Shown: piece after piece, positions 1-7,106 of the stretch
Layout: each line of letters begins with the position of its first letter
How positions within the stretch are numbered: position 1 is the first letter of the stretch
DNA from: DAONDQ01 sp035402645
GTDB lineage: Bacteria; Cloacimonadota; Cloacimonadia; Cloacimonadales; DAONDQ01
Length of the DNA: 7,168 bases
NCBI GenBank assembly: GCA_035402645.1
Contig: DAONDQ010000133.1
Location: 1-7,168, forward strand
Reading direction: 5' to 3'
Position numbers and translations under genes: made by a program
Notes under the pieces: model-generated
The model's input: the letters and a program-made list of their open reading frames with translations, nothing else
The model's database searches: none
What the model was told of the DNA's origin: nothing

Positions 1-982
1 TGACTACCATCGCATCTTTGCCCTGCCGGAACGCTCTCAACTGGAGATTAACTTTCCTCACGTGACTGGCTACCGAATAGAAATAGAAAATGATGTGCTA
101 AGGGCAGACTTTTCGAGTATCGAGAAGTTTATAATTGATAACTCAAAGTATCCCACAGAGACAAAAATGGGGAATCCGTTTTCTCCAGAAATAAGGCTGC
201 TTAGCCTTCAGCAATTGAAAGATAAGAGACGTCAGGAACTGGAATATACTATTGCCAAGAACTATATGACCCACCAATATAGGGACTACAAAGAAAACAG
301 GAAATTCCAGTATTTCCCCCAAATCCTACAGATCGTCCGGCTGTGGTTGGACACTAATGTGCAGTTAGTTGGGGATGCCTTTGTGAATATGCTATTTCAT
401 TACGATTCCGGAAAGGTATGCCAACAGATTCACCAAGGGATAGTCGCCACTCAATCCAAAAATGAGAATATCACACCGCTATTAAATCCGTACCAACCCA
501 TTGGATCTACCCAATATGTCAATGGTATTACCACACGTGAAGTTTATCCAACTAAAAAAAGCCATGTGAACTATGTGGTGGCTGACACTGAATCCTGGGA
601 ACAGCTTGCAGCCAAAGCACTGGAAGAGATGAAAGAGGTTCTCTGCTACGTCAAGAATGCCTTCCTGGGTTTCAGCATCCCCTATGTGAAAGATGGAAAA
701 GATGAAAGACAATTCTATCCGGACTTCATCGCCAAGATAAAAACGCCTAAGGGTAGAGAGATAAATCTCATCATCGAAATCACAGGATATAACAAGGAAG
801 ATAAAGCTATCAAAGGTTGGTACACCAAGATGCGTTGGCTTCCCGCAGTGAATTCAAGCAGAAAAAAATACCCGGAAATCAACGTACTCTGGGATTATCT
901 GGAGATCGCAGATGATATCAAAGATATTAAAAATGTGCTGCGTGATAAGATAACAGAAATCGATGACTTGAGTGGTACATAA
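1..982 (+). CDS. Type III-like restriction enzyme Res subunit (BPTD_3080-type), C-terminal part; 5' end outside window
   Basis: This is the 3' end of a large restriction subunit. The frame is open from base 2 with no start, so the GTG at 62 is an internal valine and not the start. In the family, an N-terminal SF2 helicase/ATPase translocates DNA and a C-terminal nuclease domain cuts it; only the C-terminal part is visible here. The stretch beginning SHVNYVV (about nt 560) through LCYVKNAFLGFSIPYV matches the usual lead-in to the endonuclease domain. It is followed by YPDF (nt 716-727) and the strand LIIEITGY (nt 767-790), which together form a PD-(D/E)XK-like core, then by a WLPAVN motif (nt 836-853). 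The expected lysine of E-x-K is threonine here (EIT, nt 776-784), so catalysis may use a displaced lysine or be impaired. The gene ends with TAA, 54 bases before the methyltransferase, and is probably co-transcribed with it. The family assignment is from remembered sequence resemblance. Confidence 0.85.
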   Translation, partial: DYHRIFALPERSQLEINFPHVTGYRIEIENDVLRADFSSIEKFIIDNSKYPTETKMGNPFSPEIRLLSLQQLKDKRRQELEYTIAKNYMTHQYRDYKENRKFQYFPQILQIVRLWLDTNVQLVGDAFVNMLFHYDSGKVCQQIHQGIVATQSKNENITPLLNPYQPIGSTQYVNGITTREVYPTKKSHVNYVVADTESWEQLAAKALEEMKEVLCYVKNAFLGFSIPYVKDGKDERQFYPDFIAKIKTPKGREINLIIEITGYNKEDKAIKGWYTKMRWLPAVNSSRKKYPEINVLWDYLEIADDIKDIKNVLRDKITEIDDLSGT

Positions 983-1036
983 GAGTTTTGATAACGATGG
1001 GAACCAAAGAAATGTTGATTCATTGAGGAGAAATAA

Positions 1037-3574
1037 ATGTCCATATCAGATATCAGGCATAAAAACAAGAGGGTACTGATCCCATCCAACGAGGCAGCAG
1101 GGACAGAAATAAACAATCCTGTAGTTCAGGATAAGCAGCATAGCAGCTATCCCAAGAATCCCGTGGTTAGTCGTGGACAGGATCCCGAGCTATACTGGTT
1201 AGGGAAATATGGCATAAATGACGATGATCCATCTCTGGAGATCGATATCCGCTCCCTATATCGTCACGAACATATAGCTCCCAAATCTCTGATTGATTCG
1301 CTTTATCGCTATCAAAAGCCAGATCAGAAAGAGCTCTTTGATCTCTTTGGTAATGGCATACAGCTATATGAAGAAGAAAAGATCCCGGCATATTATAAAC
1401 ATCATGACAATTGGTCAAACCGCATGATCCTGGGGGATTCGCTCTTGGTAATGAACTCCCTTTTAGAACGCGAAGGTCTTGCCGGACAAGTGCAGATGAT
1501 CTACATCGACCCCCCTTACGGCATTAGATATGATAAGAATTGGCAGATAAAACTAAATGATAAATCAGTAACTGATGGTAAGGACGAACATCTTAGCGGT
1601 GAAGCGGAGCAGATAAAAGCCTATCGGGACACTTGGGAACTGGGTATCCACAGCTATCTGAGCTATTTAAGGGATAGGCTATTGGTAGCGAAAGAACTAC
1701 TGACTGATTCTGGCTCATGTTTTGTACAAATTAGCGATGACAATGTTCACTTAGTTAGATGTGTTATGGATGAAGTGTTTGGAAGTGAAAACTTTACTAG
1801 ACTTATAACGTTCAGAACTACAAGTGGATTTAAGACAAATATTCTTTCTCGAACATCAGATTATCTATTATGGTACGCTAACGATATAACAAAGATTAGA
1901 TATAGGCAGCTCTATAATGAAAAGGATATAGCAAGCGATAGTATTCAAGTGTATAAGTGGATTAGAGATAAACAGGGGCAAATTAGAAAAGCAACTGAAA
2001 ATGAAATACAACATCCTGAACTTATTCCTGATGATCTGGAACTACTTCGCCTTGATAACATCACTTCTCAGGGCAATTCATCATTTAATGTCAATTTCAT
2101 GGGTCACGAATATAAGTTAAGCCGGAGTCTTACATGGAAAACACATGAAGTTGGTATGCAAAGGCTAATAAACAAAAATAGAATTGCTGTTTCAGGGAAA
2201 TCACTAGCTTATGTGAGACTTTATAACGACTTTCCAATAAATGAAATCAATGAAGTTTGGCAGGATACGATTACAGGTTCATTCACTGACGCCAAAGAGT
2301 ATGTAGTTCAAACAAACACAAAAGTGATAAAAAGATGCATTCTCATGACCACTGACCCTGGCGACCTTGTTTTTGATCCGACCTGTGGGAGTGGGACAAC
2401 TGCCTATGTTGCTGAACAATGGGGTAGGCGTTGGATTACAGTAGATACTAGTAGAATTGCCCTTAATGTGGCAAAAACCCGCTTGATGACAGCCTGCTAT
2501 CCCTTTTATCGGCTACATGATGAGCAAGATGAGGACATCCGCCATGGCTTCAATTATAAAGCAGTTCCCCATATTACATTAACGTCTCTGGCAAATGATG
2601 AACCACCTGTTGAAGAATTGCTATATGATCAACCATTGGAGGATAAAAAACGTTTCCGGGTAAGTGGACCCTTCACAGTGGAAACCCTGCAGAGTTTGGA
2701 TATACTTCCCGTTGATGAATTCCATAAAGCGGATGTTTCGGATGAGGACTTTGTGCAGCGGGTGAAGGAGCAGCTAAAAGCTAGCGGAATTCGCAACGGG
2801 GACAAAACTGAACGGGCTAAGTTCATCAGGTTGGATGATCTGAGCGGTCCCTATCTGCATATGGCTGGATATTATCTTACCGATAAAGGCGAAAGTAAGG
2901 CTTATATACATTTAGGTCCAAAATTCAGTACCGTTAGCAAGGCTGCGGTGAATGAAGCCATCAAAGAATGCCGTAACCGGGGTGATGCGGATTGGCTGAT
3001 TATTCTATTCTTCTCTATCGAAGATACCGTAGAGAATAGCAATATTACTACCAGCATGGGTTCCTTTGAGATTACCAAGGTGCGCATGCAGGATGATCTG
3101 ATGCAGGATGGGCTTTTGAAAAAAGATTCTAAGGCAGCCTCTTTCGTAACTATTGGCGAACCTGACATTAGCTTGATAGAGGATAAAGACACAGTAAAAG
3201 TAAAGATCAATGGCATAGATATCTACGATCCTATCAGCGACACTGTTAATACCCGCAATGCGGAAGACATCGCCTATTGGATGGTGGACGATGATTATGA
3301 CGGGGATAATTTCATCGTAAAACAGATCTTCTTCAGTGGTGGAGATAAGAAAGAATTCGAAAAATGGCGAAAGAAGCTTGATAATATGGTAAAGGAATCT
3401 GCGCGGAAAAAAGCAAATCAAACCTTGAAAATAGAGATCGATAGCGATACTTGGGACAGGCTTTATGGACTGGAATCACATCCCATTTCCAGAGATGATT
3501 GTAAGAATAAGCGAATCGCTGTAAGAGTGATATCGCAATTTGGGGAAGAATGCACGAAAGTGATATCATTATAA
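1037..3574 (+). CDS. Site-specific DNA methyltransferase, beta class (Mod partner of the type III-like system)
   Basis: This enzyme transfers a methyl group from S-adenosylmethionine to a base, most likely N6-adenine, in the target site and so protects host DNA from the Res subunit encoded just upstream. The start is well set: GAGGAG at 1025-1030 lies six bases before the ATG. NRMILGDSLLVMNSL (about residues 128-142) precedes catalytic motif IV DPPYG (158-162). SAM-binding motif I, FDPTCGSGTT, lies at 446-455, with D470 as the likely motif II acidic residue in WITVDTSR. DPPY before the FxGxG motif gives the beta-class order. Between them, about residues 225-430 form the presumed target recognition segment, which is unusually AT-rich. 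A long C-terminal region (485-845) follows, including HGFNYKAVPHITLTSLAN (about 505-525), which is typical of these 850-1000 aa methyltransferases. The gene is full length with no damage. Gene order Res-Mod is opposite to classical type III operons. Confidence 0.92.
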   Translation: MSISDIRHKNKRVLIPSNEAAGTEINNPVVQDKQHSSYPKNPVVSRGQDPELYWLGKYGINDDDPSLEIDIRSLYRHEHIAPKSLIDSLYRYQKPDQKELFDLFGNGIQLYEEEKIPAYYKHHDNWSNRMILGDSLLVMNSLLEREGLAGQVQMIYIDPPYGIRYDKNWQIKLNDKSVTDGKDEHLSGEAEQIKAYRDTWELGIHSYLSYLRDRLLVAKELLTDSGSCFVQISDDNVHLVRCVMDEVFGSENFTRLITFRTTSGFKTNILSRTSDYLLWYANDITKIRYRQLYNEKDIASDSIQVYKWIRDKQGQIRKATENEIQHPELIPDDLELLRLDNITSQGNSSFNVNFMGHEYKLSRSLTWKTHEVGMQRLINKNRIAVSGKSLAYVRLYNDFPINEINEVWQDTITGSFTDAKEYVVQTNTKVIKRCILMTTDPGDLVFDPTCGSGTTAYVAEQWGRRWITVDTSRIALNVAKTRLMTACYPFYRLHDEQDEDIRHGFNYKAVPHITLTSLANDEPPVEELLYDQPLEDKKRFRVSGPFTVETLQSLDILPVDEFHKADVSDEDFVQRVKEQLKASGIRNGDKTERAKFIRLDDLSGPYLHMAGYYLTDKGESKAYIHLGPKFSTVSKAAVNEAIKECRNRGDADWLIILFFSIEDTVENSNITTSMGSFEITKVRMQDDLMQDGLLKKDSKAASFVTIGEPDISLIEDKDTVKVKINGIDIYDPISDTVNTRNAEDIAYWMVDDDYDGDNFIVKQIFFSGGDKKEFEKWRKKLDNMVKESARKKANQTLKIEIDSDTWDRLYGLESHPISRDDCKNKRIAVRVISQFGEECTKVISL
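1710..2340 (+). other. AT-rich target-recognition segment inside the methyltransferase gene
   Basis: Counted by hand in 60-base blocks, this stretch is mostly 30-35% G+C (one block 42%). Blocks just before it (1441-1500, 1621-1680) are about 48%, and the block at 2341-2400 that encodes the SAM-binding motif is about 55%. It corresponds to residues of about 225 to 434, between the catalytic DPPY region and motif I, where beta-class enzymes carry the target recognition domain. The sharp change at both edges inside one intact frame is seen directly; replacement of the recognition module by recombination is an inference from it. Confidence 0.6.
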
Positions 3575-3579
3575 GGAGG
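3573..3579 (+). promoter_or_regulatory. Strong ribosome binding site for the interrupted Abi-alpha gene
   Basis: AAGGAGG is a full match to the anti-Shine-Dalgarno sequence. It overlaps the last two bases of the methyltransferase stop codon and sits seven bases before the ATG at 3587. This fixes the start of the downstream gene well upstream of its internal stop, and suggests that the gene was translated as the third member of the restriction operon. Confidence 0.8.
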
Positions 3580-3586
3580 AAAATCA

Positions 3587-4378
3587 ATGAGTGGATTACC
3601 AGTTAAGATGTGCGAAGAAATACCTCAATTGCTTTGTAAGGTTTATGGAGACCTATTATCACCTTCGCTTTAGAAAGTTGGACTTGCGTTAGGAACTGTT
3701 TTTGACTATGGCTATACAACTCTACTACCTCTAAAACTCAAGAGTGAAAAAGCAAAATTGAACTTCAAGTATAGCTTAATTGAGTATCAAAAAAAGTTGG
3801 AATCTATGCCTGAGGATCAGATTATAGATGTTCCCCCTGAGCTCGGACTTCCAATTCTTGACAAGTTCACTCATGTGACAAATGAAGATATTCGAGCGAT
3901 GTATGTCAAACTACTCACCTCTGCTTCGGTGCAGTCAACGATGAGTTTGGCGCATCCATCAGCTTTGAGAATAATTGAATCTCTGTCGCCAGATGAAGCT
4001 AAGATATTAAATCACATTAAGGCTGAAACAAATTATCCTTTTATCACTATCCAGCACAAACTTGGTGCGAAAAGAGGGTACAGAACTATTGATAAGTACC
4101 TAATGGGAATTGAGAAAGATCTATATCTGTCATTCCCTGAAAATATCCCCCTATACATCGATAATTTGTTGGCATGTGGGTTGTATCATTATACTCCAAG
4201 TTTATACTTAACGGATGTTGGTATTTATAAAAAACTTGAAGAGGCTTATTCTGATCTAATTGAGCGTCGCAGAAGTACTTTGATCATTTCTGGATCAGAA
4301 TCCCAAGTTTTTATTAAGCATGAGATGATTTCGAAATCGAAACTAGGAGATAGGTTTATTAAGTCATGTTGCGAATGA
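3587..4378 (+). pseudogene. Abi-alpha family (DUF4393) protein gene interrupted by one in-frame amber codon
   Basis: Starting at ATG 3587, the frame reads MSGLPVKMCEEIPQLLCKVY and on to ..LLSPSL, meets TAG at 3671-3673, then continues in the same frame as KVGLALGTVFDYGY and onward to TGA at 4376-4378. Read through the stop it is 263 codons, the usual size of DUF4393 proteins. It carries their features in order: IPQLLxKVYGDLLSPSL, then VGxALGTV, LPLKLKSEKAKLNF, a PEDQIIDVPPELGLPIL segment, SLAHPSALRIIESLSPDEAKIL, and the C-terminal LGDRFIKSCC. Some members are annotated as abortive-infection proteins; the biochemical role is not established. The TAG sits where the family usually has a lysine or glutamine, so one base change would create it. 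No ATG or GTG in this frame lies close after it (the first possible restart is TTG at 3758), so a functional product needs readthrough. The rest of the frame is undamaged, so the lesion looks recent, or is a sequencing error. Confidence 0.8.
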
Positions 4379-4584
4379 CATTGAGTTATGATTTTCATGT
4401 GCTGATTATAGAACCCGAGTCCGGCTCATTTATGTATGCCAACCCCCTACCGGATAGAAAAGTCTTAGACGAAATAGTTTTTCGAGCTCTTGGATTGACG
4501 GACCAAGAGATTAAAGCTCTTTATGCGGGTTTATTGGGGCTCACTGCTAACAGACTTCGAAAGGCAAGAACGTTCACAAATTAG
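4366..4584 (+). pseudogene. Probable C-terminal remnant of an Eco57I/N-6 DNA methylase-type restriction-modification protein
   Basis: This short frame of at most 72 residues has two possible starts: ATG at 4366, and ATG at 4375, which overlaps the Abi-alpha stop as ATGA. AGGAGA at 4345-4350 is too far upstream to be convincing for either. The sequence PLPDRKVLDEIVFRALGL, then TDQEIKALYAGLLGLTANRL and a closing RKARTF, resembles the last ~50 residues of large class I SAM-dependent restriction-modification methylases. These typically end in a 'DRKxLDxIxFxxLGLTxEE..xxYxAVxxLVxxRLxKAKS' style tail. No methylase catalytic motif precedes it, so it is read as the stump of a gene whose body has been lost and replaced by the preceding genes. 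The ATGA overlap leaves open a translated, coupled small protein. The family call is from remembered resemblance. Confidence 0.5.
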
Positions 4585-4739
4585 GAAGTGTAGTAAGAAT
4601 ATGGCGACCCTCGACGTTCTAACATATCCTGATAAGTCTATTTCGCAAACAGGAACTTTTGCCATCAATGAATGATTTATCTCACGCATCGTGAAGGACT
4701 TGACTAGTAGATTCCAGCATTAGATAAGGAGATCAGAAC

Positions 4740-5774
4740 ATGTATAAAAATAAGGATAGAACATCGTATTTTCTAAATAAGTTCGATTCGAAATTCTGCT
4801 ATAAAGTGGTCGACGATGGAGTAAATGTCCTCCATGTTCAAAACCCCCACGTTCTCTCACAGCTAATAGGGTATGCTAAATATATAGCGAATAGAGAGAA
4901 AAAAAGTGTCTTAATTAGAGGACAAGATTCGCTATATGGTGGGCGATTAATGCCTAGCTTATATCGTGGGATAAAAGATAAACAGATCAGCAGTAGGAAC
5001 AACATAATAAATTCATATTGCTCAGAAGTATATAACGTTATGATCAAACACTTTCCAAAGGATTTTTCAGAAAATGGGATTGAAACAATAGAACCCATTC
5101 TTCAACACTACGGTATCCGAACAAGATGGATTGACCTAGTAGATAACATCTGGATAGCTTTATGGTTCGCAACGCACACCCCGCATGATGCAGATCGATT
5201 ATCAAAGATCTCATATAGGTATTCTAAATGGAAAGCAATAGATGATGACAATAGCTTAAATCCACTTTATCTGCCATATTACGAATCTAAGAATCCATAT
5301 ATGTATAAAAATAGGGGGGCTATTACATACTCTCTATTACATAGTTGCTTAGAAAAACTAACGAGAGAAGTCAAGACGTCTCAGAGGCGTTATGCTTATA
5401 TTCTACTACTTGAGGTAAACCTAAGTAATATGAATGAATACGGAGTTTATCGTGACGAACATACAAGAGTAGTAGACTTAAGGTATGTGTGCCCCTCTGT
5501 TTTCTTACGCCCCCATAACCAGCATGGATTATTAATGAGAAGAGAATCAAGTAATCCTGACAGCATATCCAATCATGATTTCTTTGATCATCATGTATCT
5601 GTTGCAATTAGGATAGATATTAAAGACGCGTTAAGTTGGCTGGGGACCGGATTTCTCTTAACGCCTGAATTCCTTTTCCCGTCTCCTTTTTCGGATTTTA
5701 TGTATAGACATTTAATTGAGTTATGTCCGCCTACTTCATCATTATTAGGACAGATAATAAGGTATTGGCAGTAA
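4740..5774 (+). CDS. FRG domain-containing protein
   Basis: The 344-residue protein shows the FRG-domain pattern (named after a Phe-Arg-Gly motif). LIRGQ at 58-62 is the counterpart of the canonical FRGQ, with phenylalanine replaced by isoleucine. LMPSLYRG (70-77) and ILQHYGIRTRWID (120-132), the usual 'LQHYGxxTRLLDWT' element, follow. IALWFATH (139-146) continues the core, with a strand YAYILLLEVN near 218-227 and VFLRPHNQHGLL near 254-265. No signal peptide or membrane segment is apparent, so it is probably cytoplasmic. The biochemical activity of FRG domains is not settled. They occur often near restriction and other defence genes, as here. The start is supported by AAGGAG at 4726-4731, eight bases before the ATG. 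The 155 bases between the preceding frame and this start show no convincing promoter. The AT-rich composition suggests acquisition separate from the restriction operon. Confidence 0.82.
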   Translation: MYKNKDRTSYFLNKFDSKFCYKVVDDGVNVLHVQNPHVLSQLIGYAKYIANREKKSVLIRGQDSLYGGRLMPSLYRGIKDKQISSRNNIINSYCSEVYNVMIKHFPKDFSENGIETIEPILQHYGIRTRWIDLVDNIWIALWFATHTPHDADRLSKISYRYSKWKAIDDDNSLNPLYLPYYESKNPYMYKNRGAITYSLLHSCLEKLTREVKTSQRRYAYILLLEVNLSNMNEYGVYRDEHTRVVDLRYVCPSVFLRPHNQHGLLMRRESSNPDSISNHDFFDHHVSVAIRIDIKDALSWLGTGFLLTPEFLFPSPFSDFMYRHLIELCPPTSSLLGQIIRYWQ

Positions 5775-5799
5775 AATATGATATCTGTTTCGAGCATGA

Positions 5800-5836
5800 A
5801 TTGAATATTGGCAACATATAAGAGGTAATATTCAAT
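5800..5836 (+). promoter_or_regulatory. Perfect inverted repeat enclosing the ribosome binding site and start codon of the 372-aa gene
   Basis: ATTGAATATT at 5800-5809 is exactly complementary to AATATTCAAT at 5827-5836, leaving a 17-nt loop (5810-5826). The loop holds the Shine-Dalgarno sequence AGAGG (5821-5825), and the downstream arm covers the first two bases of the ATG at 5835. In RNA this stem would cover the start codon, so it may limit translation until melted. As DNA it could equally be an operator. There is no T-tract after it, so it is not a standard terminator. The symmetry is seen directly; the role is inferred. Confidence 0.5.
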
Positions 5837-6953
5837 GTCGTATCAAGCTGTTATCAGTAAAGCCCCTCTCTTCTTAAGAAAACGCTTTTCATCCCTTAGA
5901 GATTATACAGGAAAACTTCTTTATGATCACGCACGAGTTAAGTATAGCAAAGATCATCTCTATTGGAAAAAGGGAAATGACTCAAGAAGAGCAAAGATAA
6001 TTGATCAGGCTGCCCTGGCGTATTTCATAGTCTTGCAGAAAACCTTCTATGAGAGAACAACAGATGCTAGCAAAGAAACAGTTAAATGCTTCAAGGAGTT
6101 TGATATTCCTGAATTCGTTATAGGCTCCGCCAAGTTCCACGAAAACAGTGAAGATGTGCTAAGGGGGGACTTGCTGGCAGAAGCATTATTCGAATGCATT
6201 ACTGATGAAAATGTAAAGTGTATCGTGAATGAAGTTAAATATGTCCAAGATATCGTAGATCACTTCAAGGAAGATTTTTTGAAACTTGGGTACATGTTCG
6301 ATCAAGCACAAACCCAAAAAGACTTACTTGATTTCTTTGGTGCCTATCATGCTGAGTTGGAATCTTTTGGAAGATATGTAAACCAGACATTTGAAGCCTA
6401 CGCACTAGCACAAACGATAAAGTGGTATTTGGTGCGTAACTGGAAGGTATCTTGTGTAAATCCCAAGGGTGGCCAGTTCAAGTTAAAGTTTAACACTCGT
6501 GGCAAGCCTGTCAATTATAGTTACTTTATCTTGAAGCATAACAGGCAGACCATTCATATCAGACATCAGTTTAGAGTTGGCATTCGGCATAACAACACAA
6601 GCTCTGCAAATATCAATCTGGATGTTGCTGTTTATAAAAAAACAGATCTGACCAAATATCTAGAGGGGGATTTTCTGCCCAACCAACAGCTTATTAGCTT
6701 TGGAGAAGCAAAACATATGAGCGCCTACGCTGAATTGATGGCAAATTTCATAGGAATGGTGCATGAGCTGATGCCTGAGAATTTGAACAACGTAAGAAAC
6801 AAAGATGGATTCCTCCCTGCGGAAAATATCCCTCCGTTCATGATAGTAAGTGGGATATTATTCCACACTGCCAAAGAGTTAAAAAGCTCCATTATTGACC
6901 GGGGTTATGATATTGATATTTATGACTATAGAAACAAGATATGCCTTAATTAA
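5835..6953 (+). CDS. Uncharacterised 372-aa protein, possible PD-(D/E)XK-like nuclease
   Basis: I do not recognise a named family. The N-terminal half (about 1-180) is charged and looks mostly helical, including a run near 102-190 that could form a helical bundle. From about 185 the pattern resembles a PD-(D/E)XK nuclease fold. A helix carries E187 (FEAYALAQTIKWYLV), and beta-rich sequence follows with KLKFNTRGKP (216-225). A strand with D263 (NINLDVAVYKK) comes next, then a strand with E291-A-K293 (LISFGEAKHMSAYAELMANF). The C-terminus has FMIVSGILFH and a helix, then a strand-like DIDIYDY. E, D and ExK in that order fit the catalytic set, but 27 residues separate D from ExK, so the match needs structural support. 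No membrane segment or signal peptide is evident. The start is supported by AGAGG at 5821-5825, within an inverted repeat. It lies 60 bases after the FRG gene on the same strand, so the two may form a unit. Confidence 0.75.
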   Translation: MSYQAVISKAPLFLRKRFSSLRDYTGKLLYDHARVKYSKDHLYWKKGNDSRRAKIIDQAALAYFIVLQKTFYERTTDASKETVKCFKEFDIPEFVIGSAKFHENSEDVLRGDLLAEALFECITDENVKCIVNEVKYVQDIVDHFKEDFLKLGYMFDQAQTQKDLLDFFGAYHAELESFGRYVNQTFEAYALAQTIKWYLVRNWKVSCVNPKGGQFKLKFNTRGKPVNYSYFILKHNRQTIHIRHQFRVGIRHNNTSSANINLDVAVYKKTDLTKYLEGDFLPNQQLISFGEAKHMSAYAELMANFIGMVHELMPENLNNVRNKDGFLPAENIPPFMIVSGILFHTAKELKSSIIDRGYDIDIYDYRNKICLN

Positions 6954-7010
6954 CAATCTCCCCTCTGGGAATCTTCACCAACTAAAGGAGTAACTTTAAC
7001 CCTGTTTACC

Positions 7011-7106
7011 ATGCAAGATACCATACAAGTCACCATGCAAGATACCATGGATGATACCATGGATGATACCATGGATGATACCGTGGATGACACCATGGAT
7101 GTTGCG
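7011..7106 (+). repeat. Eight tandem 12-bp units encoding a 4-residue protein repeat
   Basis: The units start at 7011, 7023, 7035, 7047, 7059, 7071, 7083 and 7095. The units at 7047, 7059 and 7071 are identical (ATGGATGATACC); the others differ by a few bases. In the + frame they read MQDT, IQVT, MQDT, MDDT three times, VDDT, MDVA. The unit length is a multiple of three, so gain or loss of units keeps the frame open. The variation shows a real minisatellite whose copy number could change by slippage. Confidence 0.9.

Noticed and set aside
3005..3421. Minus-strand frame of 138 residues
   Set aside because: It lies wholly inside the intact methyltransferase gene on the other strand and has no family resemblance.
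3671..3673. TAG as a sense codon (general recoding)
   Set aside because: The other intact genes here end in TAA and contain no internal TAG, so one case cannot support a changed code. It is kept only as an alternative in the findings.
4682..4694. Small palindrome TCACG-cat-CGTGA upstream of the FRG gene
   Set aside because: Five-base arms are expected by chance in a window this size and nothing ties it to a function.
4700..4726. Possible promoter for the FRG gene (TTGACT with TAGATA)
   Set aside because: The spacer is only 15 bases, the -10 matches in three of six positions, and it runs into the ribosome binding site.
5800..5836. Rho-independent terminator after the FRG gene
   Set aside because: The stem is AT-rich, has a 17-base loop holding a ribosome binding site, and has no T-tract after it.
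7011..7106. Possible CRISPR array or DNA-binding iterons
   Set aside because: The units are 12 bp, directly adjacent, without spacers, and keep a coding frame. A protein repeat explains them better.
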